Source: CAVSMC01 sp963798655 (GTDB lineage: Bacteria > Pseudomonadota > Gammaproteobacteria > Burkholderiales > Casimicrobiaceae). From it: 64,000 bases of DNA. Shown piece after piece: positions 25,649-34,530 of this stretch. The position numbers and the translations under genes were made by a program. Under the pieces are notes generated by a model, which saw nothing but the letters and a program-made list of their open reading frames with translations, did not search any database and had not been told where the DNA came from. Position 1 is the first letter of the stretch; each line of letters opens with the position of its first letter. Location of the stretch: NCBI GenBank assembly GCA_963798655.1, contig CAWCUH010000004.1, forward strand, positions 310,001-374,000, given 5' to 3'.

Positions 25649-26983
25649 TCAGCCGCGCTCGTCGGCCTTGATCTCGACATACGCGCGATCGCGCGTCTGC
25701 CGCACCCACTCCTGGAACGCCTCGTCGGACTTGCGCTGGCGCAGCGCCTGCCGCGCCTGCTCGCGCTGACGCTCGGCGGTGACGTCCTGCGTGCGCCGCT
25801 CGAGCACCTGGATCAGGTGGAAACCGAACGGCGTGCGCACCGGCTGCGAGATCTCGTTCACCTTGAGTTTCGAGAGCGCCTGCTCGAAATCGGGAACGGT
25901 GTCGCCCGGCGAGATCCAGCCGAGGTCGCCGCCCTTCGCCGCGCTCGCATCCTCCGAATTGAGCTTCGCCTGGTCCTCGAACTTGGCGCCGGTCTCGAGC
26001 CGCTCGCGGATGCGCTCGGCCTTCGCCTTCGCGTCGGATTCCGACGTCACCTCGTTCACCTTGATCAGGATGTGCCGCGCATGCGTCTGCTCGACGACCG
26101 TCGGCTGGTTGCGGCTGCGCGTCTCCTCGAGCTTCACGATGTGGAAGCCGGCCGCCGAGCGCAGGATCGGCGACACGTCGCCCGGCTTCATCGCGCGCAC
26201 CTGATCGGCGAACACCGTGGGAAGGCGCGCCGGCGCGCGCCACCCGAGGTCGCCACCCTGCAGCGCGTCGGGCGCGTCCGAGAATCCGGCGGCGACCTGC
26301 TTGAAATCGACGCCCTGCTGGAGCTGGCGCAGCGCGTCTTCCGCGCGCTTCTTCTTCGCGTCGATCTGCTCGGCGGTCGCCTGGTCGGGAACGAGCACGA
26401 GCACGTGCGCGAGCTTGTACTCGGTGTCTCCGCCGGTCTGCGCGTTGATCGTCGCGAGGAAGTTGTCGACCTCCGCATCGGTCACCGTGATGCGGCTGTC
26501 GACCTCGCGCTCGCGCAGCCGCTGCATCGTGATCTCGTTGCGCATGTCGTCGCGGTACTTCGTGAACGGCACGCCTTCCTTCTCGACCGCCTGGCGCAGC
26601 CCGTCCAGCGTGAGCTTGTTGTCCTGCGCGATGCGCGCGAGCGTGCGCTCGACCTGCACGTCGTCGACGCGGATGCCGGTCTCCTTCGCGTACTGCAGCA
26701 GCGCGCGCTCGGTGATCAGCCGATCGAGCAGCTGCTTGTCGAGCACGTCGGGCGCCGGCGGCGTGATGTTCTGCGCCTTCATCTGCCCGAGAACGACCTG
26801 CTTCTGCTGGGCGATCTCGTGCTGCGTCAGCGCCTCGTTGTTGACGATCGCGACGACGCGGTCGAGCGGCACGCCGAGCTCGGTGGACGGAGGCCGCGCG
26901 GCGGGCGCGCCCTGCGCGTGCGCGGCGGCGGCGAAGCCCGTGAGCAACAGCGCGACGGCGAAACGGGAAAGTGAAGCGTTCAT
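25649..26983 (-). CDS. surA: Periplasmic peptidyl-prolyl isomerase and chaperone SurA
   Basis: A 444-residue chaperone for outer-membrane proteins. A signal peptide (SRFAVALLLTGFAAAAHAQG) is followed by the SurA N-terminal chaperone domain (RVVAIVNNEALTQHEIAQQK), two parvulin domains (about 180-280, with YKLAHVLVLVPDQ and QGGDLGWRAPARLP; about 295-395, with THARHILIKVNEV and KGGDLGWISPGDTVP), and a C-terminal helix. It lies nine bases after lptD, whose product it folds, and the two are surely cotranscribed. pdxA and ksgA, often next in this operon, are not here. Confidence 0.96.
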   Translation of the reverse strand: MNASLSRFAVALLLTGFAAAAHAQGAPAARPPSTELGVPLDRVVAIVNNEALTQHEIAQQKQVVLGQMKAQNITPPAPDVLDKQLLDRLITERALLQYAKETGIRVDDVQVERTLARIAQDNKLTLDGLRQAVEKEGVPFTKYRDDMRNEITMQRLREREVDSRITVTDAEVDNFLATINAQTGGDTEYKLAHVLVLVPDQATAEQIDAKKKRAEDALRQLQQGVDFKQVAAGFSDAPDALQGGDLGWRAPARLPTVFADQVRAMKPGDVSPILRSAAGFHIVKLEETRSRNQPTVVEQTHARHILIKVNEVTSESDAKAKAERIRERLETGAKFEDQAKLNSEDASAAKGGDLGWISPGDTVPDFEQALSKLKVNEISQPVRTPFGFHLIQVLERRTQDVTAERQREQARQALRQRKSDEAFQEWVRQTRDRAYVEIKADERG

Positions 26984-26992
26984 CGGTGAACC

Positions 26993-29386
26993 TCAGTATT
27001 CCGGGAATGGATCGCCGCGCTCGCGCGGCTGCAGCGTCGGGTCGTTGGTCGGCGTGTAACCCGGCACGCTGCGGCGGAGCAGGTCCAGCGGGTTGGTGCC
27101 GAAGCGGGCGAGACCGTTGAATTCGATCTGCACGTAGACGGACGACGAGGTCGTCGTCGACGTCGTCGTCAGCCGCTGGCCGACGATGCGCAACACCCAG
27201 CAATCGGCATTGTACTCGACGCCCAGCAGCGCCTCCAGCGTCTTGCGGTCGGCGATCGAGTAGTTCCAGCGTCCGAGCAGCGTCCAGTTCGCCGCGACCG
27301 GCCATTGCGTCGCGACGTCGACCTGCTCGAGCCGCGACGACGACGCGCCCAGGATGTCGGTGACGTTGCGCTGGAAGCGGTAGCTCGCCGCGATGATCTT
27401 GCCCGGCGCCGGCGTGTAGCGCAGCCCGACGTTGTAGCGCTCGACACGGCCGGTGTCGAGGTTGTGCTGCAGCAGCGCGGAGAGCGCCCAGGCATCGCTC
27501 AAGCGGCCGTCGACGCCGAGCAGCACGTCGGACGAGCTCGCCGAGCGCGGCTGCTCGGTGAGCGTCACGCGCTGATCTGTGAAGTAGAAGCGCTGGCCGA
27601 CCGCCACGCGAAGCCGCTCGGCGCCCGACTCGGGATTGATGATTCGCGACGTGACGGCGACCGTCAGCTGGTTCGCGTCGCCGATGCGGTCGTTGCCGAG
27701 ATAGCGGTTCTCGCTAAAGAGCTGCCCGAAGTTGAAGTCGTCCTGCGCACTGTCGAAGACGGGAATCCTGCTCTGATCCCGGAATGGAATGTAGACGTAG
27801 AACGCGCGCGGCTCGAGCGTCTGCACGAAGCGCTCGCCGAACGCCTGGGCGTCGCGCTCGAACACGAGGCCGCTGTCGACGCTCGTGATCGGCGTCGTGA
27901 TGTCGATGTGGCTCGCCGGAGCGCCGGTGCTCGGTGTCGCATCGATCGAGTACGCGCGGTGGTGGACGCCCGTGCGCGCACGAAAGAACCACGCGGCGCC
28001 CTGCCGCTCCCAGCTCACCGTCGGATAGACGAAAAAGCGCTGCGCGCCGGCGGGCTGCAGCGCCGCCTGACTGAAATCGACGTACTCCGACGTGCCGGCC
28101 ACGTCGAAGCCCGCGAGCTCGGTATCGCCAAGCGCGGCAGCGAGTTGCGGCAGCCGGTTGTACGGCGGCACCGCCGGATTCGCCGGGTCCTTCAGCGTCT
28201 GGAAGCTCTGCACGCGCGCGACGAACGCCCACGGTCCGCGGTTGTACCCGACGCCGCCTTCGCGCGGCAGTGTCGACTGCGACGTCACCGCGATGCGGTC
28301 GGCGAGATCGGCAAAGTACGTGTCGTCGGAGACCTTGTTCAGGTTCACGAATCCGGAGAGGCCGGGCACCTGCGGCAACGTCTGGTTGTGCTTGTACGCG
28401 AGCGCGTAGCGGTCGGTGTTGGTGATGCGATCGTGCGGCAGCACTTCGACGTCGGCTTCGCCGCTCGCCGCGTCGAACAGGTAGCGGAACTGTCCGGCGA
28501 CACCGAGCCCGCGCTTGCTCATCAGCCGCGGCGTCACCGTGGCGTCGTAGTTCGGCGCGAGGTTCAGGTAATACGGCGTGGCGACCTCGATGCCGCGATT
28601 GCCGCTCGAGCCGAAGATCGGCGTGAGGAATCCGGACTTGCGCTCGTTCGACAGCGGGAAGGTCACCCACGGCGAATAGGCGATCGTCGCGCCGAGGAAG
28701 TTGAGCGTCGCGCCGTGCCCGATGCCGACGGCGCGCGCCTGATCGACCTCGAGCTCGTCGATGCGCAGATACCAGTCCGGCCGCGGCGCGACGCATGTCG
28801 TGTAGCGGGCGTCGCTCGCCTCGTATTTCTCCGGGCCCTTGAAGCGCAGCTCCGCCGCGCTGCCGCGTCCGCCGTTCTCGCCGAGAAAGAAATGCGGCTC
28901 GGTGAAGAAGCCGAGCGACGTGCCTTGCGTGTAGCGCCCCTCGCTGCCGGTTACCCAGTCGATGCCCCTGCGCAGCAGCACGTTGCCCTTCGCCCACACT
29001 TCGTCGGCGGCAACGTCGTAGCGCAACCAGTCGGCGAGCACCGTGTCGCGCCGGGTGCGCAACTCGACCTGGCCCTCGGCCTCGACGAATTTGTCGCCGA
29101 CGCCACGCACGCGATCGGCGCGAAGGAAGACCGCGCCACTGTCCCTGTCGATCGGTGCAAGCCGAAGCGGCACACCCGCGGACGCGGACGGCGCCGCGCT
29201 CGGCGCTTGCGGCGCGGCCGCGCTCGCCGGCGCTCGCGCCGGCGGCGGCACGAGTATCGGCGCGAGCTTGAGCGAAAGCACCGGCAGGTCGTCGGCGGCG
29301 ACACCGACACCCGCCTGCACCGCGAGCGCGAGGGCGAGCGCGACCGGCGCGCGGCGGAAACGGACAGTCGGCTGGGGCGACGGCAA
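26993..29386 (-). CDS. lptD: LPS-assembly protein LptD
   Basis: A 797-residue outer-membrane protein that inserts lipopolysaccharide into the outer leaflet with LptE. After a signal peptide (VALALALAVQAGVGVAAD) comes a Pro/Ala-rich linker, the periplasmic OstA-like jellyroll (about 90-250: LRADRVRGVGDKFVEAEGQV, LRRGIDWVTGSEGRY) and a C-terminal beta-barrel. Two conserved disulfide cysteines are in YTTCVAPRPDW and NADCWVLRIVGQR. The only usable start is TTG 29386, which leaves a full signal peptide. It precedes surA on the same strand and is divergent from amgK. Confidence 0.95.
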   Translation of the reverse strand: MPSPQPTVRFRRAPVALALALAVQAGVGVAADDLPVLSLKLAPILVPPPARAPASAAAPQAPSAAPSASAGVPLRLAPIDRDSGAVFLRADRVRGVGDKFVEAEGQVELRTRRDTVLADWLRYDVAADEVWAKGNVLLRRGIDWVTGSEGRYTQGTSLGFFTEPHFFLGENGGRGSAAELRFKGPEKYEASDARYTTCVAPRPDWYLRIDELEVDQARAVGIGHGATLNFLGATIAYSPWVTFPLSNERKSGFLTPIFGSSGNRGIEVATPYYLNLAPNYDATVTPRLMSKRGLGVAGQFRYLFDAASGEADVEVLPHDRITNTDRYALAYKHNQTLPQVPGLSGFVNLNKVSDDTYFADLADRIAVTSQSTLPREGGVGYNRGPWAFVARVQSFQTLKDPANPAVPPYNRLPQLAAALGDTELAGFDVAGTSEYVDFSQAALQPAGAQRFFVYPTVSWERQGAAWFFRARTGVHHRAYSIDATPSTGAPASHIDITTPITSVDSGLVFERDAQAFGERFVQTLEPRAFYVYIPFRDQSRIPVFDSAQDDFNFGQLFSENRYLGNDRIGDANQLTVAVTSRIINPESGAERLRVAVGQRFYFTDQRVTLTEQPRSASSSDVLLGVDGRLSDAWALSALLQHNLDTGRVERYNVGLRYTPAPGKIIAASYRFQRNVTDILGASSSRLEQVDVATQWPVAANWTLLGRWNYSIADRKTLEALLGVEYNADCWVLRIVGQRLTTTSTTTSSSVYVQIEFNGLARFGTNPLDLLRRSVPGYTPTNDPTLQPRERGDPFPEY

Positions 29387-29475
29387 GCGGCGTGGGGCGC
29401 GCGCGTCGGCGAGTCAGCGATCGCGCGCATGTCGGCTGATAGACTTCGCGCATTCTAGCCCGACCTCGCGCGTCG

Positions 29476-30519
29476 ATGCCCGCCGCAACAGTTTCATCCA
29501 CCCCGTCCACCGACGCGCGACTCGACGCGCTCGCCGACTGGATCGGCGCGCGAATCGGCTCGCGCGCGTTCTCGCTCGCACCGGCGTCCGAGGACGCAAG
29601 CTTTCGCCGGTACTTCCGCGCCGTTCCCGATGCCGGCTGGCGAGGCCACGCGACGGTGATCGCGATGGACGCGCCGCCACCGATGGAGGATTGCCGGCCG
29701 TACGTGCACGTCGCGGCGCTGCTGCGCGAGGCCGGCGCCAACGCGCCCGAAATCCTAGCCGCGGACGTGGAGCGCGGCTTCCTGCTGCTGACCGATCTCG
29801 GCGACCGCACGTACCTCGCCGAGCTGAACGACGCGAGCGCGCCGCGCCTGTATGCCGACGCGATCGACGCGCTCGTTCGCTGGCAGCGCGCGTCGCGCGA
29901 AGGCGAGCTCGCGCGCTACGACGAAGCGATGCTCGCGCGCGAGCTCGCGCTCTTTCCCGACTGGTACGTCGCGCGCCACCTGCGCGTGTCGCTGTCGCCG
30001 TCGCAGCAGCACGCGCTCGCGCAATCCTTTCGCCGCGTGCTCGACCGCTCGCTCGCGCAGCCCGCCGTGTACGTGCACCGCGACTATCACTCGCGCAACC
30101 TGATGGTGTGCGCCGACAATCCGGGCGTGCTCGATTTCCAGGATGCGGTGCTTGGGCCGATCACGTACGATCTCGTGTCGCTGCTGCGCGATGCCTACAT
30201 CGAATGGGACGAGGAGCGGCAGATCGACTGGGCCGTGCGCTACTGGGAGCGTGCACGCAAGGCTTCGCTGCCCGTGCACGCGGACTTCGGCGATTTCTGG
30301 AGCGACTTCGAGTGGATGGGCGTGCAGCGGCAACTCAAAGTGCTGGGCATTTTCGCGCGGCTCTTCCACCGCGACGGCAAGTCGCGCTACCTCGACGACA
30401 TGCCGCGCGTGTCGGCCTACCTCGCTCGCGCATGCGCGCGTTACGCGGAGCTCGCGCCGCTCGCGCGACTGATCGACGACATCGAGGGCCGCGCTGCTTC
30501 CGTCGGCCGCACGCTCTGA
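29476..30519 (+). CDS. amgK: N-acetylmuramate/N-acetylglucosamine kinase AmgK
   Basis: A 347-residue APH-fold sugar kinase that phosphorylates the anomeric position of MurNAc and GlcNAc in the peptidoglycan recycling route found in Pseudomonas and betaproteobacteria. Marks: SEDASFRRYFRAV, LLLTDLGDRTYL, the catalytic loop VYVHRDYHSRNLMV and the metal DFQDA in GVLDFQDAVLGPI. It is followed 13 bases later by murU, and the pair lies divergent from lptD, the conserved setting that separates it from drug-modifying kinases of the same fold. Confidence 0.93.
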   Translation: MPAATVSSTPSTDARLDALADWIGARIGSRAFSLAPASEDASFRRYFRAVPDAGWRGHATVIAMDAPPPMEDCRPYVHVAALLREAGANAPEILAADVERGFLLLTDLGDRTYLAELNDASAPRLYADAIDALVRWQRASREGELARYDEAMLARELALFPDWYVARHLRVSLSPSQQHALAQSFRRVLDRSLAQPAVYVHRDYHSRNLMVCADNPGVLDFQDAVLGPITYDLVSLLRDAYIEWDEERQIDWAVRYWERARKASLPVHADFGDFWSDFEWMGVQRQLKVLGIFARLFHRDGKSRYLDDMPRVSAYLARACARYAELAPLARLIDDIEGRAASVGRTL

Positions 30520-30532
30520 CACGCCGCGGGCG

Positions 30533-31228
30533 ATGATCGGCGCGATGATCCTCGCAGCTGGCCGCGGCGAACGGATGCGCCCGCTGACCGATGCCGCGCC
30601 GAAGCCGCTGCTCGAGGTCGGCGGCAAGCCGCTCGTCGTCTGGCAGATCGAGGCGCTCGAGCGCGCGGGCTTTCGCGACATCGTCGTCAATGTCGCGCAT
30701 CTCGCCGAGCGCCTGGTCGCGGCGCTCGGCGACGGCGCGCGATACGGCGTTCGCATCGCATGGTCGATCGAGCCCGAGCCGCTCGAAGTCGGCGGCGGCA
30801 TCGCGACCGCGCTGCCGCTGCTCGCGGCCGGGCCGGTGCTCGTCGTGTCGGGCGACGTGTGGACGAGCTTCGACTACGCGTCGCTGCTGCCGCGCGCCGC
30901 GGCGATGGCGCGCGACGCGACGACGCCGCGCGCGCATCTGGTGATGGTGCCCAATCCCGACTACCACGCCGAGGGCGACTTCGCGCTCGCGGGCGGCACG
31001 CTCGCGCTCGACGGCACAGCGAAGCTCACGTTCGGCAACATCGCGCTGTACGACACCGCGCTGTTCGCCGAACTTCCGCGCCGCACGAAGCTCAAAATGT
31101 TGCCGCTCTTCCGCGACTGGATCCGACGCGGCATCGCGAGCGGCGAGCGATTCGACGGTCGCTGGGCGAACGTCGGCACGCCGGCCGACCTTGCCGATCT
31201 CGACGCGTCGCTGCGCACGTCGGCGTAG
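30533..31228 (+). CDS. murU: N-acetylmuramate alpha-1-phosphate uridylyltransferase MurU
   Basis: A 231-residue nucleotidyltransferase that converts MurNAc-1-phosphate and UTP to UDP-MurNAc, bypassing de novo synthesis. The N-terminal nucleotide loop reads MILAAGRGERMRPLTDAAPK with the lysine of the signature, then LLEVGGKPLVVWQIEAL; VVSGDVWTSFD carries the metal aspartate; the end reads RWANVGTPADLADLD. It is coupled to amgK. ATG 30533 (MIGAM) and ATG 30545 are both possible; the first is used. Confidence 0.93.
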   Translation: MIGAMILAAGRGERMRPLTDAAPKPLLEVGGKPLVVWQIEALERAGFRDIVVNVAHLAERLVAALGDGARYGVRIAWSIEPEPLEVGGGIATALPLLAAGPVLVVSGDVWTSFDYASLLPRAAAMARDATTPRAHLVMVPNPDYHAEGDFALAGGTLALDGTAKLTFGNIALYDTALFAELPRRTKLKMLPLFRDWIRRGIASGERFDGRWANVGTPADLADLDASLRTSA

Positions 31229-31265
31229 CGTCGCACGACGCGCAACGAGCTTCAATCCGACAACG

Positions 31266-33314
31266 ATGAACGCCGACAACCCGCTGCTCGACGTTTCCGG
31301 ACTGCCGCGCTTCGACGCGATCCGCGTCGAGCACGTGATACCCGCGATCGATACGCTGCTCGCCGGCGCGCGCGCGGCGATCGAAAGCATTGCGACCGAC
31401 GCGCGACCCGCGTCGTGGGAGAGCGTCGGCGAGCCGATCGCCGATGCGCTCGACCCGCTGGAGCGCGCGTGGGGCGCGGTGTCGCATCTGAATGCCGTCG
31501 TCAGCACGCCGGAGTTGCGCGACGCGTACAACGAGTGCCTGCCGAAGGTCACCGCGTTCTACACCGAGATCGGCCAGGACCTGCGGCTGTTCGACCGCTA
31601 TCGGGCACTCGCGGCGTCGCCGCAGTACGCGGCGCTCGACGCGGCGAAGAAGCGGCTCGTGCAGAACGAGCTGCGCGATTTCCGTTTGAGCGGCGCCGAG
31701 CTGCCGGATGCGCGGAAGGAGCGGCTCAAGGCCCTGCGCGAGGAGCTCGCCGGCCTGTCATCGAAGTTCGACGACAACCTGCTCGACGAGACGAACGACT
31801 GGGCGCATTACGCCGAGCGCGACGATCTCGCCGGCGTTCCCGCCGACGTCATCGCCGAGGCGCGTGAAGCGGCGCAAGCCGACGGCAAGCCGGGCTGGAA
31901 GCTCACGTTGCGCATGCCCTGCTACCTGCCGCTGATGCAGTACGCGGAAAACCGCGAGCTTCGCCGCACGATGCATCGCGCGTTCGCGACGCGCGCCTCG
32001 GATCTCGGTCTCGATCCCGCGCGTGACAACACGGCGCTGATCGCGCGCATCCTGGAGTTGCGCCGCGAAGCGGCGCAACTGCTCGGCTTCGACGACTACG
32101 CCGAGTTGTCGCTGGTGCCCAAGATGGCGACGAGCGCCGCCGAGGTGCTCGCGTTCCTGCACGATCTCGCCGCGCGGGCGAAGCCGTTCGCCGAGCGCGA
32201 CTATGCCGAGCTTGCGCGGTTCGCGCACGAAGAGCTCGGCCTCGTGAAGGTCGAGGCGTGGGACCTCGCCTACGCGTCGGAGAAGCTCAAGTCGGCGCGC
32301 TATGCGTTTTCCGACCAGCAGGTGCGACAGTATTTTCCCGAGGATCGCGTGCTCGGCGGGCTCTTCGGCGTCGCGCAGACGCTCTACGGCGTGTCGATCC
32401 GCGAGTCGAGCGCCGCCACCTGGCATTCCGACGTGCGCTTCTTCGACATCACGCGCGACGGCGCGCTCGTCGGACAGTTCTACCTCGACGCCTACGCGCG
32501 CGCGGGCAAGCAGGGCGGCGCCTGGATGGACGACGCGATCAACCGGCGGCGCATCGGCGGGCGCGTCCAGCATCCGGTTGCCTACCTCACGTGCAACCTG
32601 TCGAAGCCGGTCGCAGGCAAGCCGGCGACATTCACCCACGACGAGGTGCTGACGCTGTTCCACGAGTTCGGCCACGGTCTGCATCAGCTGCTGACGGAGA
32701 TCGACGTCGCGGGTGTATCGGGACTGCAGGGCGTCGAGTGGGACGCCGTCGAGCTGCCGAGCCAGTTCATGGAGAACTTCTGCTGGCATTGGGACGTCGT
32801 GCGCGACATGAGCTCGTATGCCGGCGATGGCCCGCAGCACGGCGAGCCGCTGCCGAAAGCGCTGTTCGAGCGAATGCTGGCGGCGAAGAATTTCGAGAGC
32901 GGGTTGGCGATGGTCCGCCAGCTCGAGCTCGCGCTGTTCGACATGCGGCTGCACGTCGAATGCGTGCCCGGCGGCGCGCGCTCGCCGCAGCAGATCCTCG
33001 ACGACGTCCGCCGGGAAGTCGCGGTCGTGCCGCGGCCCGGCTACGACCGCTTCATGCAATCGTTCGCGCACGTGTTCGCCGGCGGCTACGCGGCGGGCTA
33101 CTACAGCTACAAGTGGTCGGAAGTGCTGTCGTCCGACGCGTTCAGCCTGTTCGAGGAGAACGGCGTGCTGTCGCCCACAACCGGCGCGAAGTTCCGCGAC
33201 GAGGTGCTGGCTCGCGGCGGCAGCCGGCCGGCGATGGAGTCGTTCGTCGCCTTCCGCGGCCGGGCCCCACAACTCGAAGCGCTTCTGCGGCATAATGGTA
33301 TGACTCCGGCATAA
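31266..33314 (+). CDS. prlC: Oligopeptidase A (M3 family zinc metallopeptidase)
   Basis: A 682-residue cytoplasmic M3 peptidase that degrades signal peptides and other oligopeptides. The zinc site HEFGHGLHQLL is intact at about residues 464-474, with the third ligand in the downstream GVEWDAVELPSQFMENF. Also visible: CNLSKPVAGKPATFTHDEV upstream of the zinc motif and the C-terminal YAAGYYSYKWSEVLSSDAF, which is highly conserved. Length fits the E. coli protein (680). ATG 31266 was preferred over an in-frame start at 31191 that would overlap murU. Confidence 0.95.
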   Translation: MNADNPLLDVSGLPRFDAIRVEHVIPAIDTLLAGARAAIESIATDARPASWESVGEPIADALDPLERAWGAVSHLNAVVSTPELRDAYNECLPKVTAFYTEIGQDLRLFDRYRALAASPQYAALDAAKKRLVQNELRDFRLSGAELPDARKERLKALREELAGLSSKFDDNLLDETNDWAHYAERDDLAGVPADVIAEAREAAQADGKPGWKLTLRMPCYLPLMQYAENRELRRTMHRAFATRASDLGLDPARDNTALIARILELRREAAQLLGFDDYAELSLVPKMATSAAEVLAFLHDLAARAKPFAERDYAELARFAHEELGLVKVEAWDLAYASEKLKSARYAFSDQQVRQYFPEDRVLGGLFGVAQTLYGVSIRESSAATWHSDVRFFDITRDGALVGQFYLDAYARAGKQGGAWMDDAINRRRIGGRVQHPVAYLTCNLSKPVAGKPATFTHDEVLTLFHEFGHGLHQLLTEIDVAGVSGLQGVEWDAVELPSQFMENFCWHWDVVRDMSSYAGDGPQHGEPLPKALFERMLAAKNFESGLAMVRQLELALFDMRLHVECVPGGARSPQQILDDVRREVAVVPRPGYDRFMQSFAHVFAGGYAAGYYSYKWSEVLSSDAFSLFEENGVLSPTTGAKFRDEVLARGGSRPAMESFVAFRGRAPQLEALLRHNGMTPA

Positions 33315-33332
33315 AGCCGCCGAAAGGTCACC

Positions 33333-33920
33333 ATGGCTCGCGCCTTCGCCCCAATCGCGGTCTGCTGTGCGGTTATGCTCGCCGCGCTTGCGTCGGCGGC
33401 CGCCGCGCAGGACCGGCAGGTTTACCGCTACGTCGATCCCGACGGCCGCATCATCTACTCCGACCGCGCGCCGCCGCCGAATGCGCGCGACGTGCAGGCG
33501 AAGCGTCTCGGCGCGAATTTCATCGAGAACAGCCAACTTCCGCTCGCCGCGCAGCAGGCGATGGAACGCTTTCCGGTGACGCTCTACACGTTCCAGTGCG
33601 GCGAGTTGTGCCAGAACGCCGAAGGGCTCCTCAATCGGCGCGGCGTGCCGTTCTCGACCGTCAACGTCGAGGACGCGAAGGGCGCCGAGCAGCTGAAGAA
33701 CCTGACCGGCGAAATGCAGGCGCCGGTGCTGCAGGTCGGCGACAAGCTGATCGCGAAGGGCTTCAACGAAGCGAAGTGGCAGGCGATGCTCGACGAGGCC
33801 GGCTATCCGAAGACGCCGCCGGCGCGCCGTGCCGCCGCCGCGCGAACGCCTGAAGCACCACCGACACCGACGAAGACCGACGAAGTCGCCGCAACGCCGG
33901 GCGGTTATCCGAAGAACTGA
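33333..33920 (+). CDS. DUF4124 and glutaredoxin-like domain protein, exported
   Basis: A 195-residue exported protein: signal peptide (FAPIAVCCAVMLAALASAAAAQ), a DUF4124 domain (about 28-60, VYRYVDPDGRIIYSDRAPPP), a glutaredoxin-fold domain (about 78-150) with a CGELC active site, RRGVPFSTVNVED and the cis-Pro loop MQAPVLQVGD, and a Pro/Thr-rich tail. The C-x3-C active site is the usual form in this subgroup rather than CPYC. It may act as a periplasmic thiol protein; partners are unknown. A GAAAGGTCACC ribosome-binding region stands before the ATG. Confidence 0.87.
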   Translation: MARAFAPIAVCCAVMLAALASAAAAQDRQVYRYVDPDGRIIYSDRAPPPNARDVQAKRLGANFIENSQLPLAAQQAMERFPVTLYTFQCGELCQNAEGLLNRRGVPFSTVNVEDAKGAEQLKNLTGEMQAPVLQVGDKLIAKGFNEAKWQAMLDEAGYPKTPPARRAAAARTPEAPPTPTKTDEVAATPGGYPKN

Positions 33921-34059
33921 CGCGCCGCCGTTTTCCCGCGCAAGCTCCGGCACACGGGGCCGCAGGCGAGGCGGGGCCTCACACCGTATACTCGCGGCGG
34001 CGCTGCACCGGCGCGCGCTTGTCGCCGCGACGTGCGGCCCGACCTTCTGCTGCCGAGCG

Positions 34060-34530
34060 ATGCGGCTCGCGCCCTGGAACATCAATTCGCTGCGGCTGCG
34101 CCTTCCTCGCCTGCTCGACTGGCTCGCGGCGAGCGATGTCGACGTGCTGTGCCTGCAGGAAACGAAGCTCGAGGACGTGGCGTTCCCGCGGCTCGATCTC
34201 GAAGCGGCCGGCTACCGCTGCGACGTCCACGATCCGGCGTTGTGGGAGGATAGCGTTCTCTGCTCGGAGCCGGAGCGCGCGCTGTTCCGCGAGTCGATCA
34301 CGCTGGGCCTTGCCGACAGCTTCCGGCTGTTCGAGCAGCCGTCGGACACGTTCTCGTGGTGGGACTACCGGATGCTGTCGTTCCCGAAGAACAAGGGGCT
34401 TCGCATCGATCACGTGCTGCTTTCGCCCGAGCTCGCGGCGCGCTGCACGTCGTGCCGCATCGAGCGTAACGCGCGCAAGGGCGACAAGCCGTCCGACCAC
34501 GCGCCCGTCGTCGTCGACATCGCGCAGTGA
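34060..34530 (+). pseudogene. xthA: Exodeoxyribonuclease III with internal in-frame deletion
   Basis: Only 156 residues remain of a protein that normally has about 255. The N-terminal part is intact (APWNINSLRLRLPRLLDWLA, LCLQETKLED) up to EAAGYRC near residue 54, then it jumps to DVHDPALWEDSVLCSEPERA, which in full homologues follows the GDFNIAP block. Lost are the YNGVA strand, the catalytic Tyr in the YFPNG region and the Asp/Asn of GDFNIAP; kept are Asn7, Glu34 and the C-terminal GLRIDHVLL and PSDHAPV. It cannot be an active AP endonuclease as written. The loss is in frame and leaves no stop, so a recent deletion or an assembly collapse is likely. Confidence 0.85.
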
